Assembly (NCBI GenBank): GCA_016185945.1 | Contig: JACPMR010000010.1 | Location: 248,001-312,000 of the forward strand | DNA from: Candidatus Woesearchaeota archaeon | GTDB taxonomy: Archaea > Nanobdellota > Nanobdellia > Woesearchaeales > GW2011-AR4 | Direction of reading: 5' to 3' | Length of the DNA: 64,000 bases | Shown here: in pieces, positions 32,847 through 41,647 of the stretch | Numbering within the stretch: the first letter of the stretch is position 1 | How the letters are laid out: the number at the start of each line of letters is the position of its first letter | Notes under the pieces: model-generated | Told to the model about the DNA's origin: nothing | Databases searched by the model: none | Seen by the model: the letters and a program-made list of their open reading frames with translations, nothing else | Position numbers and translations under genes: made by a program

Positions 32847-33545
32847 ATGGACAATACAGAAAAATTAAAAGCAGATTATGAAAATAAAAAACCAAAAATA
32901 CAGGAAAGATTAAATCAATTCCACAAATTCTTCAACGAGCCGTATTCATGGTTTTATAGAAATGGTGAATTAGTTTTATTGCCAGTTGAGACAAAAGATG
33001 ACTACAGGATTTTTGAGGAGCTTGCTTTCTGCATTTTCACAGCGAACACAAGCGCTGAGATGGGCGCAAAGGCAGTTGATGCAGTAAGAAATGTTTTGAT
33101 AAGCGGAACTGCAAATGACATGACAAGGAGGTTGGAAGGAATTTATAGATTTAATAATGTAAGACCAGCTCATATAATTCATACAAGAACCTATTTGAAA
33201 AACTCATTAAACTTTCGATTAAAAAATAAGACTAAATCTTTCAAAGATAAAAATGAATTAAGAAATTTTTTCGCTTTAAACAAAGATATCAAAGGGCTTG
33301 GCTACAAGGAAGCATCTCATTTTTTGAGGAATATTGGATTTAAGGGCTATGCAATTCTTGACAAGCACATAATAAATTCATTGCATGAATTCGGAATTTT
33401 AAAAACAAATGAAAAGCTGAAAAACAACAAGGAATATCTTGAAGTAGAGCAAAAATTTATTTATTTCTCAAAAGAAATTGGAATTGATATGGATGAATTG
33501 GATTTATTGCTTTGGAGCAGAAAAAATGGAAGGATTCTGAAGTGA
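32847..33545 (+). CDS. 8-oxoguanine DNA glycosylase/lyase, Ogg2 family
   Basis: 232 aa. Helix-hairpin-helix GLGYKEASHFLRNIGFKGYA followed by ILDKHI, with catalytic Lys in the HhH and Asp in LDKHI, and a C-terminal DELDLLLWSRKNGRILK as in archaeal Ogg2. It removes 8-oxoguanine and nicks the abasic site. One nucleotide separates its stop from nth, forming a base-excision-repair pair. Confidence 0.88.
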   Translation: MDNTEKLKADYENKKPKIQERLNQFHKFFNEPYSWFYRNGELVLLPVETKDDYRIFEELAFCIFTANTSAEMGAKAVDAVRNVLISGTANDMTRRLEGIYRFNNVRPAHIIHTRTYLKNSLNFRLKNKTKSFKDKNELRNFFALNKDIKGLGYKEASHFLRNIGFKGYAILDKHIINSLHEFGILKTNEKLKNNKEYLEVEQKFIYFSKEIGIDMDELDLLLWSRKNGRILK

Positions 33546-33546
33546 A

Positions 33547-34209
33547 ATGGATAAAATCAAAAACATCTCCAAAATAATAAATCTCCTCAAAAAAGAAATC
33601 CAGCACTTTGAAAACCCTATCGCAACCGAAATTGGAGAAAGAACAGAAGATCCATTTCTTGTGTTGATTTCCTGCATTTTAAGCTTAAGGACAAAAGACA
33701 CAACAACAGGGCCTGCTTCAAAAAGATTGTTTGCACTGGCAGATAATCCATACGATATGGTAAAATTGTCAAAAAAGCAGATTGAAAAAGCAATATTTCC
33801 AGTCGGATTTTACCCGACAAAGGCAAAATGGATTAAGCAAGTTTGCAGGATTTTGATTCAGAAATATAACGGAAAAGTGCCTGACAATGAGGAAGAACTA
33901 TTGCAGTTTCCAGGCATAGGTAGGAAATGTATGGGGATTGTCATGTGCTATGGTTTTGGAAAAAACTCCCACATACCTGTTGATACACATGTTTTTAAAG
34001 TCACTAACAGATTAGGCTGGGTTAAAACAAAAACCCCGGAAAAAACAGAGCAGGAATTGATGAAAATTATTCCAAGAAAATATTGGCACGACTTAAACAA
34101 TTTATTGGTTGCTCATGGACAAAATATATGCGTACCTGTAAGCCCTTTTTGCTCAAAATGTTACATAAGCAAATACTGTCCAAGAATTGGTGTAACCAGA
34201 AGCCGTTAA
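33547..34209 (+). CDS. nth: Endonuclease III
   Basis: 220 aa. HhH LLQFPGIGRKCMGIVMCYGF with the catalytic Lys, VDTHVFKVTNRLG with the catalytic Asp, and a 4Fe-4S motif C-x6-C-x2-C-x5-C in CVPVSPFCSKCYISKYC. Removes oxidised pyrimidines. Operon with ogg2. Confidence 0.92.
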   Translation: MDKIKNISKIINLLKKEIQHFENPIATEIGERTEDPFLVLISCILSLRTKDTTTGPASKRLFALADNPYDMVKLSKKQIEKAIFPVGFYPTKAKWIKQVCRILIQKYNGKVPDNEEELLQFPGIGRKCMGIVMCYGFGKNSHIPVDTHVFKVTNRLGWVKTKTPEKTEQELMKIIPRKYWHDLNNLLVAHGQNICVPVSPFCSKCYISKYCPRIGVTRSR

Positions 34210-34214
34210 AGAAT

Positions 34215-34223
34215 ATTTATAAA
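34215..34223 (+). promoter_or_regulatory. TATA box of the DUF255 gene
   Basis: ATTTATAAA ends 22 nt before the ATG at 34246, overlapping the end region of nth; typical leaderless spacing. Confidence 0.5.
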
Positions 34224-34245
34224 CATAGAAATATACTCATTCTTC

Positions 34246-35922
34246 ATGAAAACAAAAGTCAATTGGCTTGAATGGAATAAAGAATCTTTTGAGAAAGCGA
34301 AAAAAGAAGACAAGCCTATTTTATTAGATTTGACTGCTGTTTGGTGCCACTGGTGCCATGTTATGGATGCTACTTCTTATTCTAATGATGAAGTTGCCAA
34401 AATAATAAACAAGGAGTTTGTTCCAGTCAAAGTTTACATAGACAAAAGGCCTGACATAAGGGAAAGGTACAACATGGGCGGATTTCCATCAACTGTTTTT
34501 CTTACTCCAGATGGCCATATGATTTCAGGAGAAACGTATGTTCCGCCAGAAAGGATGAGATTATTATTAGAAGCAATCAAAAGCGCTTACAAAAACAAAA
34601 AAGAAGAAATCAAGAAAAAGATTGAAGCAATAAAATTAATCAAAAAAGAAAAAAAGATTTCTGATGATAGATTAAGTGAAGACATAATAAAAGAAGTAAT
34701 GCTTTCCGTAGAAGACAACTTTGACAGTTTCTATGGCGGTTTTGGAACACAGCCGAAATTTCCTTCTCCTGAAGTTTTGGATTTGTTATTTATTCAATAT
34801 CAAAAAACTAAAAACAAGAAATTTCTTGAGATGTCACTGAAAACTCTTGACGGAATGCATGGTGGGATTCACGATAAAATAGATTTTGGTTTTTTCCGCT
34901 ACTCTGTAACACGGGATTGGAAAATGCCGCATTATGAGAAGATGCTTGACACAAATGCAGGCTTATTAAGAAATTATGCAACTGCTTACAACATAACAAA
35001 AGACGAGAAATACAAAAAAATTGCAATTGAGACAATAAATTACACCAACAATTTCTTATCAAACCTAAAAGAAGGCGGCTTTTATGGCTCGCAAGATGCA
35101 GATGAGGAATTTTATCATTTAAGCAAGGAAGAAAGAGAAAAGAAGAAGTATCCTTATGTGGATAAAACAATTTATGTTGATTGGAATTCAATAATGATTT
35201 CTTCTTATATTAAGGCTGGAGCAATATTGGATGATGACAATGCAATAAATTTTGCAATAAAGACAGCTGATTATATTTTAAAGAATTGTTACGATAAAAA
35301 ATCTGGATTGTTTCATTTCTTTGACGGAACAGCAAACATAAATGGATTGCTTGCAGACAATATTTATTTTTTGAATTGCTTGATTGATGCATATTACATA
35401 ACTCAAAATCGAAAATATTTGGAAAAAATAAAGGAAATCGCAGAATTTATCTTAAAAAATTTTTATGATGATAAAAATGGTGGATTTTTTGATAGAGTAC
35501 TTAAAGAAGAAGATTTAGGAACTTTAAAATTTAAAGACAAGCAATTTCTGGAAAATTCTTTTTGTTCAATTGTTTTTTTAAGATTATATTATTTAATAAA
35601 AGAAAATCCATGCAAGGAAGCTGCTGAAAAAACATTGTTATATTTTGCTGACACTTACTTGAATTTTGGCTATTTTGCAGCAATGTACGCGATTGCAGTT
35701 GATATGCTGTTAAATGGTGAAATTAAAGTAGATATTGTTAATAAAAAAGAAATGATACATGTTTGTGTTAGTTCAATAAATCCAAGAATTGTAATAAATT
35801 ACTTTGATAGGAGTGATAAGGCTAACCCATATAGTGTTGAAGGTGCTTATGTTTGCAAAGGCACTTTATGCAAAGGGCCGATAAAAGATAATAAAAAACT
35901 GGAAGAAGAGCTTATGGATTAG
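34246..35922 (+). CDS. DUF255 thioredoxin-domain / glycosidase-fold protein (YyaL/SPATA20 family)
   Basis: 558 aa, slightly shorter than the ~650-700 aa usual for the family. The N-terminal thioredoxin-like domain carries LDLTAVWCHWCHVMDATSYS with the CxxC, and YNMGGFPSTVFLTPDG with the cis-Pro loop. The remainder forms an (alpha/alpha) barrel (YGGFGTQPKFPSPEVLDLLF, WKMPHYEKMLDTNAGLL). Biochemical function is not known; a redox or sugar-related role is proposed for the family. Near trxB and PrxQ, which suits a redox cluster. Confidence 0.88.
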   Translation: MKTKVNWLEWNKESFEKAKKEDKPILLDLTAVWCHWCHVMDATSYSNDEVAKIINKEFVPVKVYIDKRPDIRERYNMGGFPSTVFLTPDGHMISGETYVPPERMRLLLEAIKSAYKNKKEEIKKKIEAIKLIKKEKKISDDRLSEDIIKEVMLSVEDNFDSFYGGFGTQPKFPSPEVLDLLFIQYQKTKNKKFLEMSLKTLDGMHGGIHDKIDFGFFRYSVTRDWKMPHYEKMLDTNAGLLRNYATAYNITKDEKYKKIAIETINYTNNFLSNLKEGGFYGSQDADEEFYHLSKEEREKKKYPYVDKTIYVDWNSIMISSYIKAGAILDDDNAINFAIKTADYILKNCYDKKSGLFHFFDGTANINGLLADNIYFLNCLIDAYYITQNRKYLEKIKEIAEFILKNFYDDKNGGFFDRVLKEEDLGTLKFKDKQFLENSFCSIVFLRLYYLIKENPCKEAAEKTLLYFADTYLNFGYFAAMYAIAVDMLLNGEIKVDIVNKKEMIHVCVSSINPRIVINYFDRSDKANPYSVEGAYVCKGTLCKGPIKDNKKLEEELMD

Positions 35923-35960
35923 CCAAAACATATTTAAATATCATTAAAATCACCAATTTT

Positions 35961-37460
35961 ATGGAAAAAACAGCTATTTCTGTAAAAGCATCAAAAATAG
36001 AATTAAATAAAGTCAAAGGCAATGCCCTCTTGATTGGTTTGCTCAAGGACAAATTAACTTTAAGCGGGGAATTAAAAAAATTGGACGAAGAATATGGCGG
36101 CATTATCAGTTCTTATATTAAAAATAATCACTTCAAAGCGGAAAAAGGCGAGACAAGAAGCGTTTTTGTAAACAGAAACATCAAGAACCTCGTGCTTGTC
36201 GGCTTGGGAGAAGAAGAAAAATACAATTTAGATGTACTATTGAATGCAATCGCTGACGCATCAAAAAAATTTAGGGACAATGGAACTGAAAACTTTAGCT
36301 TATGCTTAGATTCTTTCAAAAATAAGTTTAAGGAAGAAGATGTTGTTGAAAAGATTGTATTAAGTGCATTGATTGGCTTGTATAAATTTACAGAATTCAA
36401 AACAAAAGATAACGGCAAGATAAGACAAATCAAGCAAATAACAATTATAACTAATTCCAACAAAAATTTTGACAATGAAGTAAAATACGCTTCTGTTGTT
36501 GCTAACGCTGTCAACAAAACAAGGGATTTGGTTAATATGCCTCCTAATGTTGCAACCCCCGAGTACATGGCAGATTATGCAAAAGAGCTTGCTAAAAAAT
36601 CCGGCTTGAAATGCATTGTATTTGATGAAAAGCAGATTGAAGGTATGAAAATGGGCTGCTTTATAAATGTTGCAAAAGGTAGCATTAACAAGCCAAGATT
36701 GGTTATTCTTGAGTATTATGGCAATGACAAAAAACAAAAACCAATAGCAATTGTTGGCAAAGGAATCACTTTTGACAGCGGCGGCTTAAACCTTAAGCCG
36801 TATCCTTACATTCTTAACATGAAGGACGACAAAGGAGGTGCAGTTGCAGCAATGCATATTATTGAAGCATGCTATAAATTAAAATTTCCATTAAATCTTA
36901 TTGCTATTATGCCATTTTGTGAGAACATGCCAAGTGGCTCTTCCTTCAGGCCAGATGATGTTTTGACTGCCCATAATGGAATGACTGTTGAGATTAAAAA
37001 CACAGACGCAGAAGGAAGATTAATATTAGCGGATGCATTAAGCTACGCTGCTGAAATGAAGCCGCAAGCCATTATCGACATTGCAACCTTGACAGGAGCA
37101 AGCTTGATCGCACTTGGATATATTGGAACTCCATTTTTGACAACTAATGAAAAATTAAGGGAGAAAATAAAAAATGCGTCAGAAAAAAGCTTGGAAAAGG
37201 TTTGGGAATTCCCTCTTTGGCAGGAATATGAGGAAAATATCAAAAGCGATGTTGCTGACTTGAAGCATATAAGCGAGGAAAGCGATGCAGGAGTTATAAT
37301 AGGAGCTACATTTTTGAAGAATTTTGTTAATGAAATTCCATGGGCTCACATTGACATAGGCACTACAGTATGGAGCAAAGCTGACAAAGGAGTTCTGACA
37401 AAAGGAGCAACTGGAGTTACTGCAAGGTTGATGATGGAGATGCTAAGGGAGTGGAAATAA
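35961..37460 (+). CDS. pepA: Leucyl aminopeptidase, M17 family
   Basis: 499 aa. The metal and catalytic motifs are intact: VGKGITFDSGGLNLKP, MKDDKGGAVAA, and NTDAEGRLILADAL. A divergent N-terminal macro-like domain precedes the catalytic domain (from about residue 170). Hexameric zinc/manganese aminopeptidase releasing N-terminal residues from peptides; supports peptide scavenging. ATTTAAATA lies about 20-28 nt before the start, so it has its own promoter. Confidence 0.93.
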   Translation: MEKTAISVKASKIELNKVKGNALLIGLLKDKLTLSGELKKLDEEYGGIISSYIKNNHFKAEKGETRSVFVNRNIKNLVLVGLGEEEKYNLDVLLNAIADASKKFRDNGTENFSLCLDSFKNKFKEEDVVEKIVLSALIGLYKFTEFKTKDNGKIRQIKQITIITNSNKNFDNEVKYASVVANAVNKTRDLVNMPPNVATPEYMADYAKELAKKSGLKCIVFDEKQIEGMKMGCFINVAKGSINKPRLVILEYYGNDKKQKPIAIVGKGITFDSGGLNLKPYPYILNMKDDKGGAVAAMHIIEACYKLKFPLNLIAIMPFCENMPSGSSFRPDDVLTAHNGMTVEIKNTDAEGRLILADALSYAAEMKPQAIIDIATLTGASLIALGYIGTPFLTTNEKLREKIKNASEKSLEKVWEFPLWQEYEENIKSDVADLKHISEESDAGVIIGATFLKNFVNEIPWAHIDIGTTVWSKADKGVLTKGATGVTARLMMEMLREWK

Positions 37461-37505
37461 ATTTTATTGAAAATCTTTAAATATTAATGATAAAATTAAA
37501 CCCAT

Positions 37506-37835
37506 ATGAGTGTACTGCTTTCCTTCATTGCTTTACCCTTGGGCATTCTAATAACTCTAAAATATTTTGGTATATACAATATTTCAGCAATCTTGCCTTT
37601 GGACATAACACTAATAGGGGCATTATTTTTGATTGCAATGCAGATTTTTTCTTATATAACAATACACAGCTACAATAAAGGCATTACATTCATGGGAAGA
37701 TTAATCAAAACAATATTGGCTATTCCAGGCATTCTTTATACTGTGAATATATTTTATCCTCTGAATTTAGGGATTAATCTTGAAATTATAATAGCATTAT
37801 TCTTATTTACAGAAGGGATTTATGGATTGCATTGA
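37506..37835 (+). CDS. Small integral membrane protein, 109 aa
   Basis: Four hydrophobic segments fill most of the sequence (LLSFIALPLGILITLKYFGI, AILPLDITLIGALFLIAMQI, a third around IKTILAIPGILYTVNIFYPL, and LEIIIALFLFTEGIYGL). No family recognised. CTTTAAATA about 25-35 nt upstream serves as promoter. Confidence 0.65.
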   Translation: MSVLLSFIALPLGILITLKYFGIYNISAILPLDITLIGALFLIAMQIFSYITIHSYNKGITFMGRLIKTILAIPGILYTVNIFYPLNLGINLEIIIALFLFTEGIYGLH

Positions 37836-37878
37836 ATAAACAACAACCTTTTTAAAACAGGGATTTTTTCTAGAAATT

Positions 37879-38814
37879 ATGTATGACGTGATTATTGTAG
37901 GGGCAGGCGCAGCAGGGATGACTGCTGCAATCTACACTTGCAGGAAGAAGCTTAAGACAGCAATCATAAGCATAGATATTGGCGGGCAAACCAATCTTAC
38001 CAGCCATATCGAGAATTATCCAGGTACAGGGGCGATGCATGGCATCGAGCTTATGAGAAAGTTCCAGTATGAAGCTGCTGGCTTTGGAGCAGAGTTTATA
38101 ATGGGCAAGGTTATTAAGGTTGATAAAATAGACAATAGCTTTAAAGTTACTTTAGCAAACGGCGAAGCTTATGACTGTAAGGCATTAATTCTTGCCTACG
38201 GAAAAGTGCCAAAAAGTCTAGGCATTGAAGGCGAGGAAAAATTCATGGGAAGGGGTGTAAGCACTTGTGTGACTTGCGATGCGCCGTTATACAAGAATCG
38301 TGATGTTGCTGTCATTGGAGGCGGCAATTCTGCAGTTGAGGGCGCTTTGGAGCTTGCAACAATCGCAAAGAAAGTTTATATTATCCACAGAAGAGATGCT
38401 TTTAGGGCAGATGAGATAACAGTGGAGAAGTTGAAAGAAAACCAAAACATTGAACTTGTTCTTAACAGTGTTCCAATAAAAGTAATTGGCGACAAGAATG
38501 TTGACGGCATTGAAGTAGAGAATATCAATACAAAAGAGAGAAAAGAATTTAATGTTGATGGTATTTTTATTGAGATTGGCTATATTGTGGACACTTCCTT
38601 TGTACAGCATCTTGTAAAGGTAAATGAAAAGAAGGAGATTATTGTTGATGATAAGTGTAACACATCACATCCTGGAATTTTTGCATGCGGTGATATAACT
38701 CCTGTGCTTTATAAGCAGACTGTAATAGCAGCTGGTGAGGGTTCAAAGGCTGCCTTGGAATGCTACAGATGGTTAACAGGCGGAAAAGGAGCTGTATTGG
38801 ACTGGACGCATTAA
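37879..38814 (+). CDS. trxB: Thioredoxin reductase
   Basis: 311 aa, FAD- and NAD(P)H-dependent. FAD GxGxxG in IVGAGAAGMTAAIYTCRKK, redox pair STCVTCDAPLY, second nucleotide site VIGGGNSAVEGALELA followed by HRRDAFRADE (the HRR pair suggests NADPH preference), and FACGDITPVLYKQTVIAAGE. Reduces thioredoxin or similar proteins; the PrxQ gene 67 nt downstream is a likely final electron acceptor. Confidence 0.93.
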   Translation: MYDVIIVGAGAAGMTAAIYTCRKKLKTAIISIDIGGQTNLTSHIENYPGTGAMHGIELMRKFQYEAAGFGAEFIMGKVIKVDKIDNSFKVTLANGEAYDCKALILAYGKVPKSLGIEGEEKFMGRGVSTCVTCDAPLYKNRDVAVIGGGNSAVEGALELATIAKKVYIIHRRDAFRADEITVEKLKENQNIELVLNSVPIKVIGDKNVDGIEVENINTKERKEFNVDGIFIEIGYIVDTSFVQHLVKVNEKKEIIVDDKCNTSHPGIFACGDITPVLYKQTVIAAGEGSKAALECYRWLTGGKGAVLDWTH

Positions 38815-38881
38815 AAAATTAAAGATTTCTTTTGAATCAAAACAATAAAATTTTAAAATAAATAAAACATTCGTCAAAAGA

Positions 38882-39346
38882 ATGGTTAAATTAAAAGCTG
38901 GCGATAAAGCCCCGGACTTTGAATTGAATGACGATGAAGGCAACAAGGTAAAGCTGTCTAATTTTAAAGGCAAAAAGTTTGTCCTTTACTTTTATCCAAA
39001 AGATGACACGCCTGGCTGCACTAAGGAAGCATGCGATTTCAGGGACAATCTAAGCAGCTTGAAAAGGCTGAATGTTGAAGTTCTTGGAGTCAGCAATGAC
39101 GATGAGAAATCTCACAAGAAATTCAAGGAAAAATTCAGTCTGCCTTTTAGGCTGCTTTGCGATGTTGATAAAAAGGTGTCAAAGGGCTATGGAGTTTATG
39201 AATTAAAAAAGTTCATGGGCAAATCTTATCATGGAATTACAAGATCAACTTTCTTAATCGACGAAAAAGGAAAAATAGAAAAGATATTCTATAAGGTAAA
39301 TCCAGAAAACCACATTGAGGAAGTGATGGTTGCGATAAGCAAATAA
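38882..39346 (+). CDS. bcp: Peroxiredoxin, PrxQ/BCP type
   Basis: 154 aa. KFVLYFYPKDDTPGCTKEAC holds the peroxidatic Cys (TPGCT) and the resolving Cys five residues later, the PrxQ pattern; ITRSTFLIDEKGKI is the conserved strand. Reduces hydrogen peroxide and organic peroxides with electrons from the thioredoxin system encoded just upstream. Confidence 0.93.
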   Translation: MVKLKAGDKAPDFELNDDEGNKVKLSNFKGKKFVLYFYPKDDTPGCTKEACDFRDNLSSLKRLNVEVLGVSNDDEKSHKKFKEKFSLPFRLLCDVDKKVSKGYGVYELKKFMGKSYHGITRSTFLIDEKGKIEKIFYKVNPENHIEEVMVAISK

Positions 39347-39419
39347 AATATTTTCAAATAAAAATAAAGATAAAAGGATTATTTTAAACATTTTAAAAAT
39401 ATTATTCAATCAATAATAA

Positions 39420-39557
39420 GCGACCCATGCACACATCCAAGCAAAATGGGTGCCCCGCATACTAAAGTAGCACTTTATCGCCAACAATCAAGTGCAACAA
39501 AAGGGCAGGTTTCCTATTATTGTCGAGAGAGTGCCAAGGAAGCCCACGTGATTGAAA
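39420..39557 (+). repeat. Family B structured intergenic element, copy B3
   Basis: GCGACCCATGCACACATCC opens and ATTGAAA closes it. TTCAATCA just upstream (39404-39411) and TGATTGAA at the end form an 8-bp terminal inverted repeat. Stems: ACCCA/TGGGT; GCACTT/AAGTGC; GGTTTCCT with AGGAAGCC near the 3' end. It lies between bcp and the BtuF-like gene on the same strand. Confidence 0.78.
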
Positions 39558-39615
39558 AAAGATTTAATCATTGTCTTAGTCCAGCTGATTGAATCAAAAA
39601 ATTAACTTCAATAAA

Positions 39616-40386
39616 ATGTATAAGCGTATTATATCCTTAGCTCCGAGCAACACAGAAATTCTTTATGCTCTGGGGGCGGAAGACAGATTAGTTGCTGTCA
39701 CTAGATACTGCGATTTTCCTGAAGATGCGAAGAAAAAGCCAAGGATTGGAGGATGGCTTGATATAAATGAAAAATTAATTCTGGAGTATAATCCAGACTT
39801 GCTCTTGACTTCAACTTTTGTTCAAAACAACATAAACAAAAAATACAAAAAGCTTGGAATGAACATTGTTGCTGTCATGCCTACAACTTTAAAAGGTGTT
39901 TTTGATTCGATTGAAAAAATCGGAAAATTGGTTGGCAAAGAAAATGAATCAAATCAATTGATAGATGTAATGAAAAATAAGCTTAATGAAATTGAAAATA
40001 AAGTGAAGAAAGCAAAAAACAAGCCTCGATTGTATATCGAGGAATGGCATAAGCCGCCAACTGTTTCCGGCAACTGGGTTCCTACTCTTGTAAAAACAGC
40101 AGGCGGTGATTACGGCCTGATAAAGGCAGGAGTGCACAGCAAGGAAGTTACTACAGAACAAATAAAAAAATATGATCCTGAAATGATTGTTGTTTCAATC
40201 TGCGGAATGGCTGACAAAGTGCCAAAGGAATGGATTACAAAGCGAGAAGGATGGCAAAACTTAAGCGCTATAAAAAACGATAGGTTTTACGTTTTTGACG
40301 ATTCTTTACTGAATCGCCCAGGACCTAGATTGACAATTGGGTTGGAAGAATTGGCTAAGGCAGTTCATCCTGAGTGTTTTGATTAA
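39616..40386 (+). CDS. BtuF-like corrinoid/siderophore-binding protein without signal peptide
   Basis: I prefer the ATG at 39616 (MYKRIISLAPSNTEILYALG); the frame opens at 39589. About 256 aa. Two lobes joined by a long helix; ALGAEDRLVAVTRYCDFPED and YNPDLLLTSTFV match periplasmic-binding-protein family 2 (BtuF/FhuD). No signal peptide, lipobox or membrane helix is visible, and no ABC permease is adjacent, so it may be cytoplasmic or a B12-binding chaperone. Fits the B12 theme (nrdJ, nrdJ-2, cobO). Confidence 0.75.
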   Translation: MYKRIISLAPSNTEILYALGAEDRLVAVTRYCDFPEDAKKKPRIGGWLDINEKLILEYNPDLLLTSTFVQNNINKKYKKLGMNIVAVMPTTLKGVFDSIEKIGKLVGKENESNQLIDVMKNKLNEIENKVKKAKNKPRLYIEEWHKPPTVSGNWVPTLVKTAGGDYGLIKAGVHSKEVTTEQIKKYDPEMIVVSICGMADKVPKEWITKREGWQNLSAIKNDRFYVFDDSLLNRPGPRLTIGLEELAKAVHPECFD

Positions 40387-41219
40387 GCTGGTTTTGGAGC
40401 AGGAGCTGGAGGTGCTTGCGCAGGCGGTGCAGATTTAAATAAATTTGATATTGTTGAATACAAACTGCTTCCAACAGCTCTTGCTGTTTCATAAACACCC
40501 GTAATAGTTTTAGCTCCGACAGAAGCTATTCCAGTGACTACAGGGAATGGATTTGGCACATACTTTAACGGGTTTAAGGATTTGCCCCTGTATAATAAAT
40601 TCCAAACAGCAAGGGCTGGGAACAGATAAGGCGCAAATGCCGGAATTGCGGTTGCTGCTCCAACCATAGCAGCAGCAGGTATTCCAAAGTATGTGAGATA
40701 TTGCTTTGTGTCTTTCCAATAGTTTTCTTTCATGTAGTTGGCCAAACCATCAATTTTCTTGTTTTCAATTATGTATTTAACCGGTTGATAAAACAAATTT
40801 ATCAAGGGCATTGCTGCCAATGTTAATCCGCCTGCAACAAGCGGAGCAGGAACTGCACTCATGACAGTGCTTTCAAGCCCTGATTTTGCCAAGTTCTGGG
40901 CTGCAGTTGCAGCAAAATACAATCCAGAAGCTCCAACCGCTCCTTTGATCGATTCGTCTCTTAAGTCTGCTGCCGTGAATGGTTTTCCTTCGTTTCTTTT
41001 TCTTGCTAATCCGCTCAATGGGTATGAAGCTGCAAACGCTAGAGGGCCAAGTCCAAGGAGGCCTGTTGCAGCTAGATTTGCTGTCGCTAAACCAGTGTTT
41101 GTTGCTGAGCTAAGAAAATCTGTGCCCTCTTTTGCTGTTAATTCCAGTCTTGATGGTGCGGGCTTTTCGCCTTTCTTTCCTTCTGCTGGTTTTTCCGGTT
41201 TTTCGTCAGGTTCTGCCAT
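40383..41219 (-). CDS. Alanine/proline-rich membrane protein, 278 aa
   Basis: N-terminal ~30 residues are charged and Pro/Lys/Glu-rich (EPDEKPEKPAEGKKGEKPAP), then about 6 hydrophobic segments rich in Ala/Gly/Leu, and a Pro/Ala-rich tail (KSAPPAQAPPAPAPKPA). No family recognised. It overlaps the small RHH gene upstream by 14 nt and the end of the BtuF-like gene by 4 nt. It is divergent from the four-gene operon at 41648 and may belong to the same system. Confidence 0.6.
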   Translation of the reverse strand: MAEPDEKPEKPAEGKKGEKPAPSRLELTAKEGTDFLSSATNTGLATANLAATGLLGLGPLAFAASYPLSGLARKRNEGKPFTAADLRDESIKGAVGASGLYFAATAAQNLAKSGLESTVMSAVPAPLVAGGLTLAAMPLINLFYQPVKYIIENKKIDGLANYMKENYWKDTKQYLTYFGIPAAAMVGAATAIPAFAPYLFPALAVWNLLYRGKSLNPLKYVPNPFPVVTGIASVGAKTITGVYETARAVGSSLYSTISNLFKSAPPAQAPPAPAPKPA

Positions 41220-41352
41220 TTTCCACCTCTAGAAGTTTTTTAACAGCATACTCTACAACATGGCTTTTATTGCGGAATTTACCGCTAGAAATAGCTCTAA
41301 GAATTTCGTATACAAGGTTTTCATCCAGTGTAACACTTAGCTTGTGTTTCAT
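41206..41352 (-). CDS. Ribbon-helix-helix regulator, 48 aa
   Basis: KHKLSVTLDENLVYEILRAI followed by SHVVEYAVKKLLE is the strand-helix-helix pattern of CopG/ParD-type DNA-binding proteins. Its stop lies 14 nt inside the next gene. A perfect palindrome 20 nt upstream (41372-41384) is a probable autoregulatory operator. No toxin is adjacent. Confidence 0.7.
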   Translation of the reverse strand: MKHKLSVTLDENLVYEILRAISSGKFRNKSHVVEYAVKKLLEVENGRT

Positions 41353-41647
41353 TCTTTACCCATTATAGACTACTACTTAGTAGTATAACATACTACCCTT
41401 TATATATTTTTCTATTTTTATTACTAACTAATGGTTACAATGATAGTAATAAGAATTTTATTTTATACCAAAAGATATATATACCAATTAGAATAGATTA
41501 ATGTAATCGCAAACTTTAAATAATAGTTCTTTACAAATTGGTATATTAATTTTAAATTTATATACCGAATAGAATAAAATAGTAAATCGAAATATTTTTA
41601 TATTATTAGTATATATTCCAAATGGTATAAGATAAGAGTTGAAATAA
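41353..41647. promoter_or_regulatory. Divergent control region with palindrome and repeated motifs
   Basis: Contains ACTACT-T-AGTAGT (41372-41384) plus another TACTAC (41391), and a set of related motifs on the right: ATACCAATTAGAATAG (41481-), AATTGGTAT (41536-41544, inverse of the former), ATACCGAATAGAATA (41562-), and AAATGGTAT near 41620. TATA-like runs abound. It separates the RHH/membrane protein operon from the four-gene operon and probably controls both. Confidence 0.5.

Noticed and set aside
23266-39557. Cobalamin riboswitches upstream of nrdJ, cobO and the BtuF-like gene
   Set aside because: No B12 box and no GCCACTG-type core; the same elements also precede unrelated genes such as glyS and an MFS transporter.
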